Position numbers and translations under genes: made by a program | Shown: one piece after another, positions 1-8,300 of the stretch | How positions within the stretch are numbered: position 1 is the first letter of the stretch | How the letters are laid out: every line of letters begins with the position of its first letter | The notes under the pieces: generated by a model | The model's database searches: none | What the model was told of the DNA's origin: nothing | The model's input: the letters and a program-made list of their open reading frames with translations, nothing else | Source: Bacteroidetes bacterium UBA2322 | GTDB lineage: Bacteria; Bacteroidota; Bacteroidia; Chitinophagales; UBA2359 | Direction: 5' to 3' | Assembly (NCBI GenBank): GCA_002345145.1 | Contig: DDVC01000123.1 | Span: forward strand, 3,823-29,945 | Length of the DNA: 26,123 bases

Positions 1-120
1 TCATTCTAAGCAAGCTTACATGCCACAACAAAGGTAGCAGGTTTCCATGACATTTGCAAGCGGGTAGGGATAAAATTTTATACAACTAGGTTCTATACGC
101 ACCTTTTGTTCGCATTTTTG

Positions 121-369
121 TTAAAAAAGGCTATCTAAGGGGCTTTTTACTCGTTGAATAGTGCGGTTACTTACATGGGTGTAGCGTTCGGTGGTTTTGG
201 GGTCGTTATGTCCTAAAAGTTCTTGTATGATGCGTATGTCGGTACCGGATTCGTGTAGGTGGGTGGCAAAAGAATGTCTTAACGAGTGTAAAGTTACGTC
301 TTTTTTTATGCCTGCTTTTATTTTTGCTACTGAAAATATCTTTTGAATGCTTCGGGCGCTGTACTGCTC
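121..369 (-). pseudogene. Tyrosine recombinase (XerC/XerD-like), C-terminal remnant
   Basis: Reading the minus strand from 369 to the stop at 123-121 gives about 82 codons that match the C-terminal catalytic half of phage-integrase/Xer recombinases. HSLRHSFATHLHESGTD carries the HxLR box with its Arg, followed by ELLGHNDPKTTERYTHVS with the conserved GH and the nucleophilic Tyr, and the tail ends in KSPLDSLF as in Bacteroidota integrases. The frame is closed just upstream by two stops (at about 370-372 and 382-384) and has no start codon, so the N-terminal core-binding domain and the first catalytic Arg are absent. I see no recognisable integrase sequence upstream in another frame. It is most likely a decayed fragment of an integrated element, and cannot act alone. 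Family assignment is sure; the parent element is unknown. Confidence 0.85.
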
Positions 370-581
370 TTAAAACCGTCGCTAAGTTACCCCAATCCCA
401 CCAACCCACCAAATTTTTTTCACCTATTTTGCCAAAAAAATCACCCGCCTATGGCAAGCGCTTATGCAGTAAGGTTTTACCCCCGCACAAAACATACTTA
501 GGCAGTGCAACCTCATCGGGCAGTTGTTGGGTATGCTTGCAATTTGGCACAAAAAAAGCGCTTTACATTGGGTTATTTAAC

Positions 582-589
582 TACCTTTG
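582..589 (+). promoter_or_regulatory. Candidate -7 box (TACCTTTG) upstream of purA
   Basis: The sequence TACCTTTG matches the Bacteroidota housekeeping -7 consensus TAnnTTTG. No good TTTG -33 box lies 17-23 bases upstream, so the match is partial. It would give a leader of about 100 bases before purA, which has no Shine-Dalgarno sequence at its start. Confidence 0.4.
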
Positions 590-696
590 CAGGTAAATTT
601 GTTTGGTTTGCCTGCAAATTTTGTGCAACACATAAAAAAAGCGTCAAACCCTGTTTACACCCAACATACAATTTGTATTCACCAATTTAACCAACC

Positions 697-1986
697 ATGA
701 GCGTTGATGTACTATTGGGTCTCCAATGGGGAGACGAAGGAAAAGGAAAAATAGTTGATTTTTTAGCCAACCAATACCATATAGTTGCCCGATTTCAGGG
801 CGGACCCAATGCGGGGCATACCTTATATATTAACGGACAAAAAATAGTGCTGCACCATATTCCTTCGGGTATATTTCATGCAAAACCTATTAACCTTATA
901 GGCAATGGTGTGGTTATTGACCCTGTATCGCTCAAAGAAGAAATTCTTAAAGTGCAGGCAGCAGGCGCCGATGTGCAAAACCGCTTGTTTATAGCCCGAA
1001 AAGCACACCTTATTTTACCTACCCACAAACTGCTCGATGCTGCATCGGAAGCCGCAAAGGGTAAGGATAAAATAGGCTCTACCCTGCGCGGCATTGGTCC
1101 TACTTACATGGATAAAATAGGCAGAAACGGCCTGCGGGTGGGCGATGTAGAACTGCAAAATTTTGAAACCTACTACCGCCAAATTAGAGAAAAGCACGAA
1201 AACCTGCTGCACAACTTGTATAACTACCGCCAATACGACCTTGCCCAATTAGAGGAGGCTTTTTTTGACGGTATCCGGTTTTTGCGCACCATGCAATTGG
1301 TAGATGGCGAGTATATGATTAACCAAGCGCTGCAATCGGGCAAAAAAATACTTGCTGAGGGCGCGCAGGGCTCTATGTTGGATATTGATTTTGGCACGTA
1401 TCCGTTTGTTACCTCGTCAAGCACGGTTACTGCCGGTGTTTGCAGCGGATTGGGGGTGCCGCCCGCTGCCATTGCTGAGGTGATAGGCATTACCAAAGCC
1501 TACTGCACGCGGGTGGGCAGCGGTCCGTTTCCTACTGAACTGCTCAACCAAACCGGCGAACAAATAAGACAAGCCGGCGGCGAGTTTGGCGCTACTACCG
1601 GCCGACCCCGCCGCTGCGGTTGGATTGACCTGCCTGCCCTGCGTTATGCCATTATGCTCAACGGCGTTACCCGGTTGGTTATGACCAAAGCCGATGTGCT
1701 TGCCACTTTTGATACCATTGCCGCCTGTACGGCGTATATGGTAAACAACCAACCCACTACTACGCTTCCTTATGATATTGAACGGCAGCCGGTGCAGCCG
1801 GTTTGGGAGCAGTTTCGGGGCTGGCAAACCGATTTGTCGGGCATTACTGATTACCAACAATTGCCGGAGGCGTTTAAAAATTACCTCGCCTTTATGGAGC
1901 AGTACTTAGGCGTACCCATTACCTACATTTCGGTAGGTCCGGGCAGAGACCAACTCATACAAAAACCTGCCCATGAGCTAAGGTAA
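697..1986 (+). CDS. purA: Adenylosuccinate synthetase
   Basis: The 429-residue product is a full-length adenylosuccinate synthetase, which joins IMP and aspartate using GTP in the first committed step from IMP to AMP in the cytoplasm. The N-terminal WGDEGKGK loop (residues 11-18) carries the catalytic Asp13, and GGPNAGHT supplies His41. The IMP/GTP region follows with GSTLRGIGPTY, the VGSGPFPTE segment, the TTGRPRRCGW aspartate loop and the TKADVL guanine-binding motif. Length and the ATG at 697 fit the family, since the protein begins only ten residues before the first motif. It stands alone: the next gene on the same strand is about 650 bases away. No truncation or odd residue was noticed. 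Confidence 0.98.
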   Translation: MSVDVLLGLQWGDEGKGKIVDFLANQYHIVARFQGGPNAGHTLYINGQKIVLHHIPSGIFHAKPINLIGNGVVIDPVSLKEEILKVQAAGADVQNRLFIARKAHLILPTHKLLDAASEAAKGKDKIGSTLRGIGPTYMDKIGRNGLRVGDVELQNFETYYRQIREKHENLLHNLYNYRQYDLAQLEEAFFDGIRFLRTMQLVDGEYMINQALQSGKKILAEGAQGSMLDIDFGTYPFVTSSSTVTAGVCSGLGVPPAAIAEVIGITKAYCTRVGSGPFPTELLNQTGEQIRQAGGEFGATTGRPRRCGWIDLPALRYAIMLNGVTRLVMTKADVLATFDTIAACTAYMVNNQPTTTLPYDIERQPVQPVWEQFRGWQTDLSGITDYQQLPEAFKNYLAFMEQYLGVPITYISVGPGRDQLIQKPAHELR

Positions 1987-2091
1987 GCCGGTTTGCCTTG
2001 AAATCTCACAAAGACGTGAAAAGTGAAAAATTACGGCTACCAGCCTGATTTTGTTTCACGCAAAGGCGCAAATTAGTTGTTATTTCTTAGT

Positions 2092-2123
2092 ACCCACTAC
2101 CCAATACTATCTACCAAAGAGCT
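2092..2123. repeat. Dispersed repeat unit, copy 1 (CCCACTACCC...ATCTACCAAAGAGCT)
   Basis: This 32-base unit recurs at 2519-2552 with a few differences. A diverged relative is present at about 26044-26095, where TTAGTACCCACTA and TATCTACCA are shared. It begins CCCACTACCC and ends ATCTACCAAAGAGCT. All copies lie in non-coding sequence. Confidence 0.65.
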
Positions 2124-2134
2124 GCCCACTACCC

Positions 2135-2518
2135 CAGAGATGGTCAATTCTGAAATAGATGTAAACTATTGGTTAGTCTTTTGTGTTGCCATTCTGAAAA
2201 TCGGCGTTAAGAAAATCGGAACGGAGGGCGATTAGCAGGCGGCGCAGCAAACGCCACTACTAATGCTGTTTATGAAACACTGCCGGTGCAGCGTTTGCCT
2301 TGGCGCATGCCGCCCACAGAGCAGATTTTTAGCCTATTTTCAGGCAGGCTTGGTTTTTTGCTACTTTTTTATCAAGAAAAAAGTAGATAAGGTTAAGGGC
2401 TGTACAACTGTTGAACTTAGGAGTAAGCCATAATAAGTTATAGAACTTGGCAAAAAAAGCAATTTACATAGAAGCATATCGGGTAAGCATTGCTATCAAA
2501 TAACAATTGACCATCTCT
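2135..2518. mobile_element. MITE-like element with 14-bp terminal inverted repeats and 11-bp flanking direct repeats
   Basis: The ends AGAGATGGTCAATT (2136-2149) and AATTGACCATCTCT (2505-2518) are perfect inverted repeats about 380 bases apart. The 11-mer GCCCACTACCC occurs immediately outside both ends, at 2124-2134 and 2519-2529, as a target duplication would. Removing the element and one 11-mer restores two adjacent copies of the flanking repeat unit, which supports insertion. No open frame of meaningful length lies inside; there is a perfect 10-bp hairpin (2361-2370 with 2377-2386). A non-autonomous element mobilised by a transposase elsewhere is the best reading. The 11-mer is part of a dispersed repeat, so it is not independent proof. 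Confidence 0.6.
2361..2386. repeat. Perfect 10-bp stem hairpin inside the MITE-like element
   Basis: CTACTTTTTT at 2361-2370 pairs perfectly with AAAAAAGTAG at 2377-2386 around the loop ATCAAG. It could weakly terminate transcription or be a structural part of the element. Confidence 0.6.
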
Positions 2519-2552
2519 GCCCACTACCCGATACCATATCTACCAAAGAGCT
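2519..2552. repeat. Dispersed repeat unit, copy 2
   Basis: Second copy of the unit at 2092-2123, directly after the right end of the MITE-like element. It shares CCCACTACCC and TATCTACCAAAGAGCT with copy 1 and contains the right-hand 11-bp direct repeat. Confidence 0.65.
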
Positions 2553-2641
2553 ACCCAACAACCAAACGGAACTTTTACGCCCGTTTTGTTGTTTTTATGA
2601 ACATATTATCATGCCATTAAAAAGCCACCAAAAACGCTGTT

Positions 2642-2932
2642 ATGGACGTAGAAAAATTAGAGCGCGTAGCATTTATTCTCAAAACTGTGGCGCACCCCAT
2701 ACGGTTGGGCATAGTAGAGTTGTTAGACTCTAACGAAAAATTATGCGTGGGCGATATTTGCCAAAAACTAAATACCGAACAATCGCTCACCTCGCACCAT
2801 TTGGCAAACATGAAACTAAAAGGTCTCCTAAATGCCCAACGCGATGGCAAAAACGTGTATTACTCCTTAAAAGAAAAAGAAATTACCACCATCATCAGTT
2901 GCCTCGAAAACTGCCGGTGCAATATGGGTTAA
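2642..2932 (+). CDS. ArsR/SmtB-family transcriptional repressor
   Basis: This 96-residue protein is one winged helix-turn-helix domain of the ArsR/SmtB family. AHPIRLGIVELL is the usual opening helix; KLCVGDICQKLNTEQSLTSHHLANMKLKGLL gives the helix-turn-helix, and NVYYSL is the wing strand. Cys35 and Cys40 sit where metal- or thiol-sensing cysteines occur in this family, and Cys87, Cys91 and Cys93 lie on the last helix, so a metal site or a dithiol switch is possible. The next gene, 246 bases downstream on the same strand, encodes a metallo-beta-lactamase/rhodanese protein, the partner controlled by persulfide-sensing ArsR proteins such as BigR. Sensing of sulfane sulfur is therefore my inference; the ligand is not proven by sequence. 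Confidence 0.9.
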   Translation: MDVEKLERVAFILKTVAHPIRLGIVELLDSNEKLCVGDICQKLNTEQSLTSHHLANMKLKGLLNAQRDGKNVYYSLKEKEITTIISCLENCRCNMG

Positions 2933-3047
2933 GCGCCATATAACCAAACAGCCCCAAAATTAAAGTTTAAACATTTTTTGTTAAAAACAGCGTTAAATTT
3001 CCTTAAAAACATGATATTCTCGTCATATTTCTGCATCTTTGTACTGT

Positions 3048-3063
3048 CATAGCATATACTATG
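3048..3063. promoter_or_regulatory. Imperfect palindrome, possible ArsR operator
   Basis: CATAGCATATACTATG is a 16-base imperfect palindrome (seven of eight pairs). It lies in the gap between the arsR-like gene and the metallo-beta-lactamase/rhodanese gene, a few bases after a -7-like CATCTTTG (3034-3041). A repressor binding there would block a promoter for the downstream gene. Operator function is inference. Confidence 0.35.
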
Positions 3064-3138
3064 CACCCCAATTAAAGCTATCACAATAAAAATTTCCCGA
3101 TTTAGTTGTTTGGTATAGTAAACCAAAGCTAAAATGCC

Positions 3139-3146
3139 TAATTTTG
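3139..3146 (+). promoter_or_regulatory. Candidate -7 box (TAATTTTG) before the MBL/rhodanese gene
   Basis: TAATTTTG fits TAnnTTTG and lies 33 bases before the ATG at 3179. A TTTG at 3109-3112 is 26 bases upstream, slightly farther than the usual 17-23, so this is a tentative promoter. Confidence 0.4.
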
Positions 3147-3178
3147 CCATTTAAAGGTAAAAAATCAGGATTAGTCCC

Positions 3179-4537
3179 ATGAAACTCAAAATAGAACAAT
3201 TTTACGATAAGCAACTCTCTCATGCCTCCTATGCCGTATTGAGCAATGGAGAAATAGCTCTGATAGACCCCGGACGCAATCCGCGCCCCTATTACGATTT
3301 TGCCCAAGCCCACAACGCCCGCATTGTAGCCGTTATAGAAACGCACCCACATGCCGATTTTGTGAGCAGCCACTTAGAAATAGCCGAAACTACCGGCGCT
3401 ACTATTTATGTTAGTGAGTTAGTAGGCGCTACTTATCCGCACGAAACTTTTGACGACAGCGATATTGTTACCATAGGTAAGTCGTTTTTGCGAGCCATTA
3501 ACACACCCGGGCACTCGCCCGATAGCATTTGCATACTGCTTAGCAACGAAGACGGCGTGGACGTTGCCCTGTTTACCGGCGATACCCTCTTTATAGGCGA
3601 TGTGGGCAGACCCGATTTGCGCGAAAATGCCGGCAACATAACCGCTACCCGCACCCAGCTTGCCCAACAAATGTACCGCAGTACCCGCGAGCGCATTATG
3701 ACCCTGCCGCAACACATAACCATACTACCCGCTCACGGCGCAGGCAGTTTATGCGGCAAAAACCTGAGCGATAAACTCAGCAGTACCCTTAAAGAACAGT
3801 TAGAAACCAACTATGCCCTGCAAAATATGACCGAAGAGGAGTTTGTAAACCACCTCCTTGCCGACCAGCCTTTTATACCTAAATACTTTGGCTACAATGT
3901 TGATGTAAACAAGCGCGGCGCAACCCAATTTGAACCCGCTATTGCCAAAGTGCCCCACCTGCACACCCATACCGTACTGCCTCCCGATGCCCTTATCATT
4001 GACATAAGACCCCAGTCCGATTTTAAAAACGCCCACCTCAAAGGCGCTATCAACATTCAGGAAGAAGGTAAGTTTGAAACATGGTTGGGCGCTATCGTTT
4101 CGCCCAACGAAAGGTTTTATTTAGTAGGCGCTACTATGCAAGCCTTAGAAACCGCCGTGCGCCGGGCTGCCAAAATAGGTTACGAGCCATTTATTGCCGG
4201 AACCATGATTTACCAACCCACTGCTAATGGCACCCGTGCAGAACAACCCGATTTGACCGATTTTACCCAAAATCCTCATAACTACACCATTATTGATATC
4301 CGCAATCCAAACGAGTATCAAGCAAACCTGTTATTCCAAAATTCTATTAACCTGCCTTTATACGAACTGCGCGAAAGAGCTGCCGAAATTCCGCAAAACA
4401 AACCTATTATGGTTCACTGTGCCGGCGGCTACCGCTCCGCAGCAGGCTCAAGTATCATTGCCTCCATTGTTCACGATAGCCAACCTGTTTACGACCTTAG
4501 CGAAGCAGTAAAAGGATTTAATGCGGCACATAATTAA
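3179..4537 (+). CDS. MBL-fold persulfide dioxygenase-like protein with two rhodanese domains
   Basis: The 452-residue cytoplasmic-type protein has a metallo-beta-lactamase domain (about 1-200) of the ETHE1/CstB/Blh group and two rhodanese domains (about 265-345 and 365-445). Metal ligands are visible: THPHADF (His56, His58, Asp60), His112 in PGHSPDS, Asp135 in TGDTLFIGDVGRPDL, and His186 in PAHGAGS. The second rhodanese has the active loop HCAGGYRS with Cys414. The first has YLVGATM where the loop should be, with no Cys, so it is probably structural. The known family oxidises glutathione- or coenzyme-A-type persulfides to sulfite and can move sulfur to thiosulfate. Position behind an ArsR regulator supports sulfide/persulfide detoxification. 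Exact substrate is not decided by the sequence. Confidence 0.92.
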   Translation: MKLKIEQFYDKQLSHASYAVLSNGEIALIDPGRNPRPYYDFAQAHNARIVAVIETHPHADFVSSHLEIAETTGATIYVSELVGATYPHETFDDSDIVTIGKSFLRAINTPGHSPDSICILLSNEDGVDVALFTGDTLFIGDVGRPDLRENAGNITATRTQLAQQMYRSTRERIMTLPQHITILPAHGAGSLCGKNLSDKLSSTLKEQLETNYALQNMTEEEFVNHLLADQPFIPKYFGYNVDVNKRGATQFEPAIAKVPHLHTHTVLPPDALIIDIRPQSDFKNAHLKGAINIQEEGKFETWLGAIVSPNERFYLVGATMQALETAVRRAAKIGYEPFIAGTMIYQPTANGTRAEQPDLTDFTQNPHNYTIIDIRNPNEYQANLLFQNSINLPLYELRERAAEIPQNKPIMVHCAGGYRSAAGSSIIASIVHDSQPVYDLSEAVKGFNAAHN

Positions 4538-4745
4538 CCCCGATAGCATGGCATTAATCGGCTAATTAAAAGATAGTTTACCCAAACTGAAAGTTTTTAC
4601 CCCTTAAACCGACTAATTTCTCTAAAACCAAGCAACCCTAAACGCCACTACCTACTCTACATACACATACATAACCGGCACATCACACTGCATTACCGGT
4701 TAAAACGCTTACTACTTAACCACCAAACACCCCCTCACCCCAGCT

Positions 4746-5285
4746 ATGTCTTCAGAAGAATTTAATACCGCTGTTGTTCGTCTTTATGACACAATTAAAC
4801 CTTACGCAGTCAGTTTAACCAAAAATATGATTGATGCGGAAGATTTAATTCAGGACACAATGATGCGTGCCTTCCGATATAAAGACAACTTTAAGCACAA
4901 CACCAATCTTAAATCGTGGCTTTTGGTTATTATGAAAAACATTTTCATTAACCAATACCGCCAAAAAGCTACCCGCAAATATACGCTTGTGGATCCGGTG
5001 GAGCAACTCTATCAAATGAACGCCGCTTACACCACCATCAACACCGGCGAATCGGGTTTAACCGTAGAGGATATTAACCGCGCCATTGCACGCTTGCCCA
5101 AAGCATACCAAACTACTTTGCTCATGAACGTGCAGGGCTACCAGTATCAGGAAATTGCCGATGCCCTTAATGTGCCGCTGGGTACTATTAAAAGCCGCAT
5201 TTTCTGGATTCGCAAACGCCTTGCCGAAGACCTTAAACCCTACATTAACCGTACCGACCAAAAGGTGGAGTACTCACTTAACTAA
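4746..5285 (+). CDS. ECF-type RNA polymerase sigma factor
   Basis: The 179-residue protein has sigma-70 region 2 (about 10-75; DAEDLIQDTMMRAFRYKDNF followed by LKSWLLVIMKNIFINQYRQ) and region 4 (about 105-163; LPKAYQTTLLM, then YQYQEIADALNVPLGTIKSR as the DNA-binding helix-turn-helix). Regions 1 and 3 are missing, which is the ECF pattern; the sequence style (LKSWL.IMKNIFIN.YR) resembles the stress ECF factors common in Bacteroidota. No anti-sigma gene is adjacent: upstream is the MBL/rhodanese gene 208 bases away and downstream is a convergent secreted-protein gene. It therefore lacks a FecR-type partner here, and its stimulus cannot be read from the sequence. The ATG at 4746 is the only start that leaves region 2 intact. 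Confidence 0.93.
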   Translation: MSSEEFNTAVVRLYDTIKPYAVSLTKNMIDAEDLIQDTMMRAFRYKDNFKHNTNLKSWLLVIMKNIFINQYRQKATRKYTLVDPVEQLYQMNAAYTTINTGESGLTVEDINRAIARLPKAYQTTLLMNVQGYQYQEIADALNVPLGTIKSRIFWIRKRLAEDLKPYINRTDQKVEYSLN

Positions 5286-5323
5286 CCCTCTCTGCCCGCT
5301 TGGGTGAAGAACGGTTTAGCGGT

Positions 5324-5364
5324 AAAAAAAGCGTGTGGAGGGTTCGCCTTTCACACGCTTTTTT
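5324..5364. terminator. Bidirectional rho-independent terminator
   Basis: GCGTGTGGAGG (5331-5341) pairs with CCTTTCACACGC (5347-5358), including two G-T wobbles, around a TTCG-containing tip. The stem is flanked by A7 on the left and T6 on the right. It sits between the sigma factor stop (5285) and the stop of the convergent secreted-protein gene (5388), so it can end transcription from both sides. Confidence 0.92.
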
Positions 5365-5387
5365 GTTTAATGTGTTTGGTTTAGCTG

Positions 5388-8300
5388 CTACTCCACAATG
5401 GTTACACTTACCTGCCCGGGCTGGTTATTAAGCCACTGCACCTGAATTTGCGGCGTACCTTGCCCCGATAGAATGTTGCCGCTGCCGGCAGTAATGCTCC
5501 ACGTGTAGGTAGCGCCCAATGTATTGAGCGGAGCTACCGAGTAGGCGCTAATGCCGTTTACACAGGCTTCGGAGGAGCCGTTTATGCTTTGCTGGGTAAG
5601 ATTGGCAGTAAGTGCAAACTGCCCCTGCGAGGTAAAACCGTTGGTATTGCCCAAGGTAAAACTGCCCGATAAGCCTTCGGTAAGACCGGTAGGAGTGGCA
5701 ATGGGGCTGCCCCATGTGTTGCCCTCTGCGTTAAAACTGCGTTTGTACAGGGAGTAGGCAGTGGCAGGCAAGTTGGCAAATGGCGGCACGTTAATACCAT
5801 ACAGCTCAGCGGTGGCAGGGGCGGTAAAGGTGGCATTGGCGCCGTAGTTGTTAAGTATATAATAACCGTTGTTGGCAAGGAAGTTGCTGCAAGGGGGCAG
5901 GGCATCGGGCGGGTAATTAAGTCGGGAAAGTACTATTTCGCCGCCGGGCAGCGTTCCGCCGGCAAAGTTGAGCCTAAGTCCTACCGGCGGGGCATCTATT
6001 AAACCGGCGGCATTTACCGTAGTTCGGAAACTGTTGCCTCCCGCAAACGGACCGGTAGAAGGCGCTCGGTTAGCGCCGCCCACCAATGTAGCGTGGTTTA
6101 CCCTTGCGCGGTCGTACTCGGTAGTGCCGGTGGAGGTATTGTTAAATTGGTAGTAGGCAACCAAAGTGGGGTCGGCATCGGGCTGTTTGGTTAGGTGCAT
6201 CAGCTCGCGTATTTCGGCTTGGGTAAGCGTGCGGTTATATACGCATACCTCGTCTATTAGTCCGTTAAAGTATCGGGCGCTGTTGTTGGCATCGAAACCT
6301 ATGTTTAGGGCAGCATTAAATTCTTCGGGGCTTATGGTGGTGGTGTGGGTGGCGGCTACGCCATTGCGGTAAATGCGCATAGAAGTAGGTGATGCTACTA
6401 AGGCAATATGCGTCCATTCGTTATCGGGTACGGTTAAGCCCGATGCCCAGCCGTAGCCGCCATCGTTCCAGTGGTAGCGCAGCTCGTTGGTATTGCGTAT
6501 GCTAATGCCGGCGGTGGTATTGCCGCCTCGGCAAAACAAAATGCCTGCCCAGTCGTTTTGAGCGCCATTTCGCTTAATCCAAGCGGTAAGGGTTACGGTA
6601 TTGCTATTTAGGTTAAGGGCGGGTGCGGTGGCGTACTGGCTGCTGCCATTGAGTTGCAGGGCAGTGCCGGGCGCAGCATCGGGTGCACAAACTGAGGGCA
6701 GTACGGTAATGAAATTGGTCAGTGTTTGGGTATCGGAGTTGCCTTGTGCATCGGTTACCGTAAGCGTTACGCTGTAAGCGCCGGGTGTATTGTAGGAAAT
6801 CTTTGGGTTTTCGAGGGTAGAAGCGGCGGGACTTCCGCCTTCAAACGCCCAGTTAAAGGTAACATTACCATAGTAAGCCGAGTAATCGCGAAAGGCAATG
6901 CTGTCGCGGGCGCAGGCGGTAGTGGTTTTGTCGGTACTAATAAGGGTATGAACGGCAGAAGGTTCGTAGAGGTTATGCTCCCATGCTCCTCGGCTGCTGC
7001 CCATTCTAAACTTGTTTCGGGCAGGCACGGTGTATAGGTTTTGCCAGTAGCCCGCCATAGGCAGTCCGGCGCCAAGTGGTTCCCATTGGGTCATGCTGTT
7101 GTTTCGGTAGTACACCCCTCTGCCCACTAAGGCTATGTAAATGCCGCCGGTGGTGCCGCGCTGAAAAGCTATTTGGTAAGCAGCGGCAGTGGGCAGGTTG
7201 GCGGTTATGTTGGTCCAGGTGGCGCCGCCGTTGGTAGTGCGCACTATTTTGCAGGCAGTTTGATAGTTGCCATAAGCGGCATACAGCTCATCGGGATTAT
7301 TGCCCACGTCTATATCACGTATATTGGTTTGCCCACCGGTAACAGAGGATGGCGGGGTAATGAGTGTCCAGGTAATGCCCCCATCGGTAGATTTTCTGAT
7401 TTTGTTGTTGCTCAGCAGGGCATACATTATCATTGGGTTTTTGAGGGCAATTTTGATGCGGTTTACCGTTTCGCCAAAGTCGTAAAATTCGGTAGCGGTA
7501 CTGAGGTTATCGGTAGAACGAAGGATTTTGGTGCCCGATATGCCGTAAGCCGTTGTCCACACGTTTGGGTGAAACTCAACGCGGTGAAAACTGATGTTTT
7601 CTACTACGCCAAAACTGGCGGTAGCGCCGTTGTCGTTAATGTAGCGTTTGTATTTATTGTAGCCGTTGTTGTGGTAAAACCACCGGTCGTTTACCGGGTT
7701 CACCGTAACATCGGAAGCATCGCCGCCACCCACTTCCAGCCAGCCAAACTCGCCATCAAACCGCCTGAATTTGGTGGGTCCATGGTCGCAGCCTGCCGCC
7801 ACAATATCAGATTTAAAGGAGCTGGAAAAACCCCACAGGTCAATAGCTGAGATGTGGTTGCCAATGCTTTTGGTGGTTGCCATAGCATCTTCCGATAAGG
7901 TAACGCCGCCATCGGTGGCTATGAGTACCATGTTGCCTATGGCATGAATACAGCGCACATCGGGGTGTACGTAGTTTGGGCAACTGGTATAACCCGGGTT
8001 CATGATGGTAAAGTTTTGTCCGCCGTTGACGGATTTTTTTACCTCGCCCGAACCATAGTAGCCGGCGTATAAGATGTTTTCATTGTTGTGGGTAATATCA
8101 AAGGCTTCCAGTTCTGCTCCTACCCTGTATTTGTCTAACAAAGCGCCGTTTGTGCTGCTGTATTTGTAAAGGGTATCTTGGGTAAAGAGGCTGAACACAA
8201 AAATTTTATCGGGCGAAACGGGTTTCACCTCAAAAAACAAACTGCCGGGCATGGTTCGGCTTAGGTTTTGGCTCACATTTACCAGCAATGAAAAAGTAGC

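Larger units (their letters stand above)
1987..2641. other. Non-coding, repeat-rich spacer between purA and arsR-like gene
   Basis: No credible gene lies in these 655 bases. The stretch begins with a degenerate repeat (TTTCACGCAAAGGCGCAAA near 2055-2073, also seen near 11816) and then holds the tandem unit and MITE-like insertion described separately. A 6-base inverted repeat (2564-2569 and 2581-2586) stands about 55 bases before the arsR-like start; its role is unknown. Confidence 0.6.

Noticed and set aside
385..560. Minus-strand open stretch with residues such as LPDEVALPKYVLCGGKTLLHK and, after one stop, AGDFFGKIGEKNLVGWWDWGN
   Set aside because: It looks somewhat protein-like but carries an internal stop, has no start and matches no family I can name; it is not part of the integrase.
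324..690. Two short overlapping plus-strand open frames before purA
   Set aside because: Composition is unlike the neighbouring proteins, no family is recognisable, and they overlap the integrase remnant and the promoter region.
4540..4561. CCGAT...ATCGG hairpin after the MBL/rhodanese gene
   Set aside because: The stem has only five pairs and no T run, so it is too weak to call a terminator.
7173..7850. 225-codon open frame antisense to the large secreted protein
   Set aside because: It is a complementary-strand shadow of the propeller-coding region, with Val/Gly-rich sequence and no domain.
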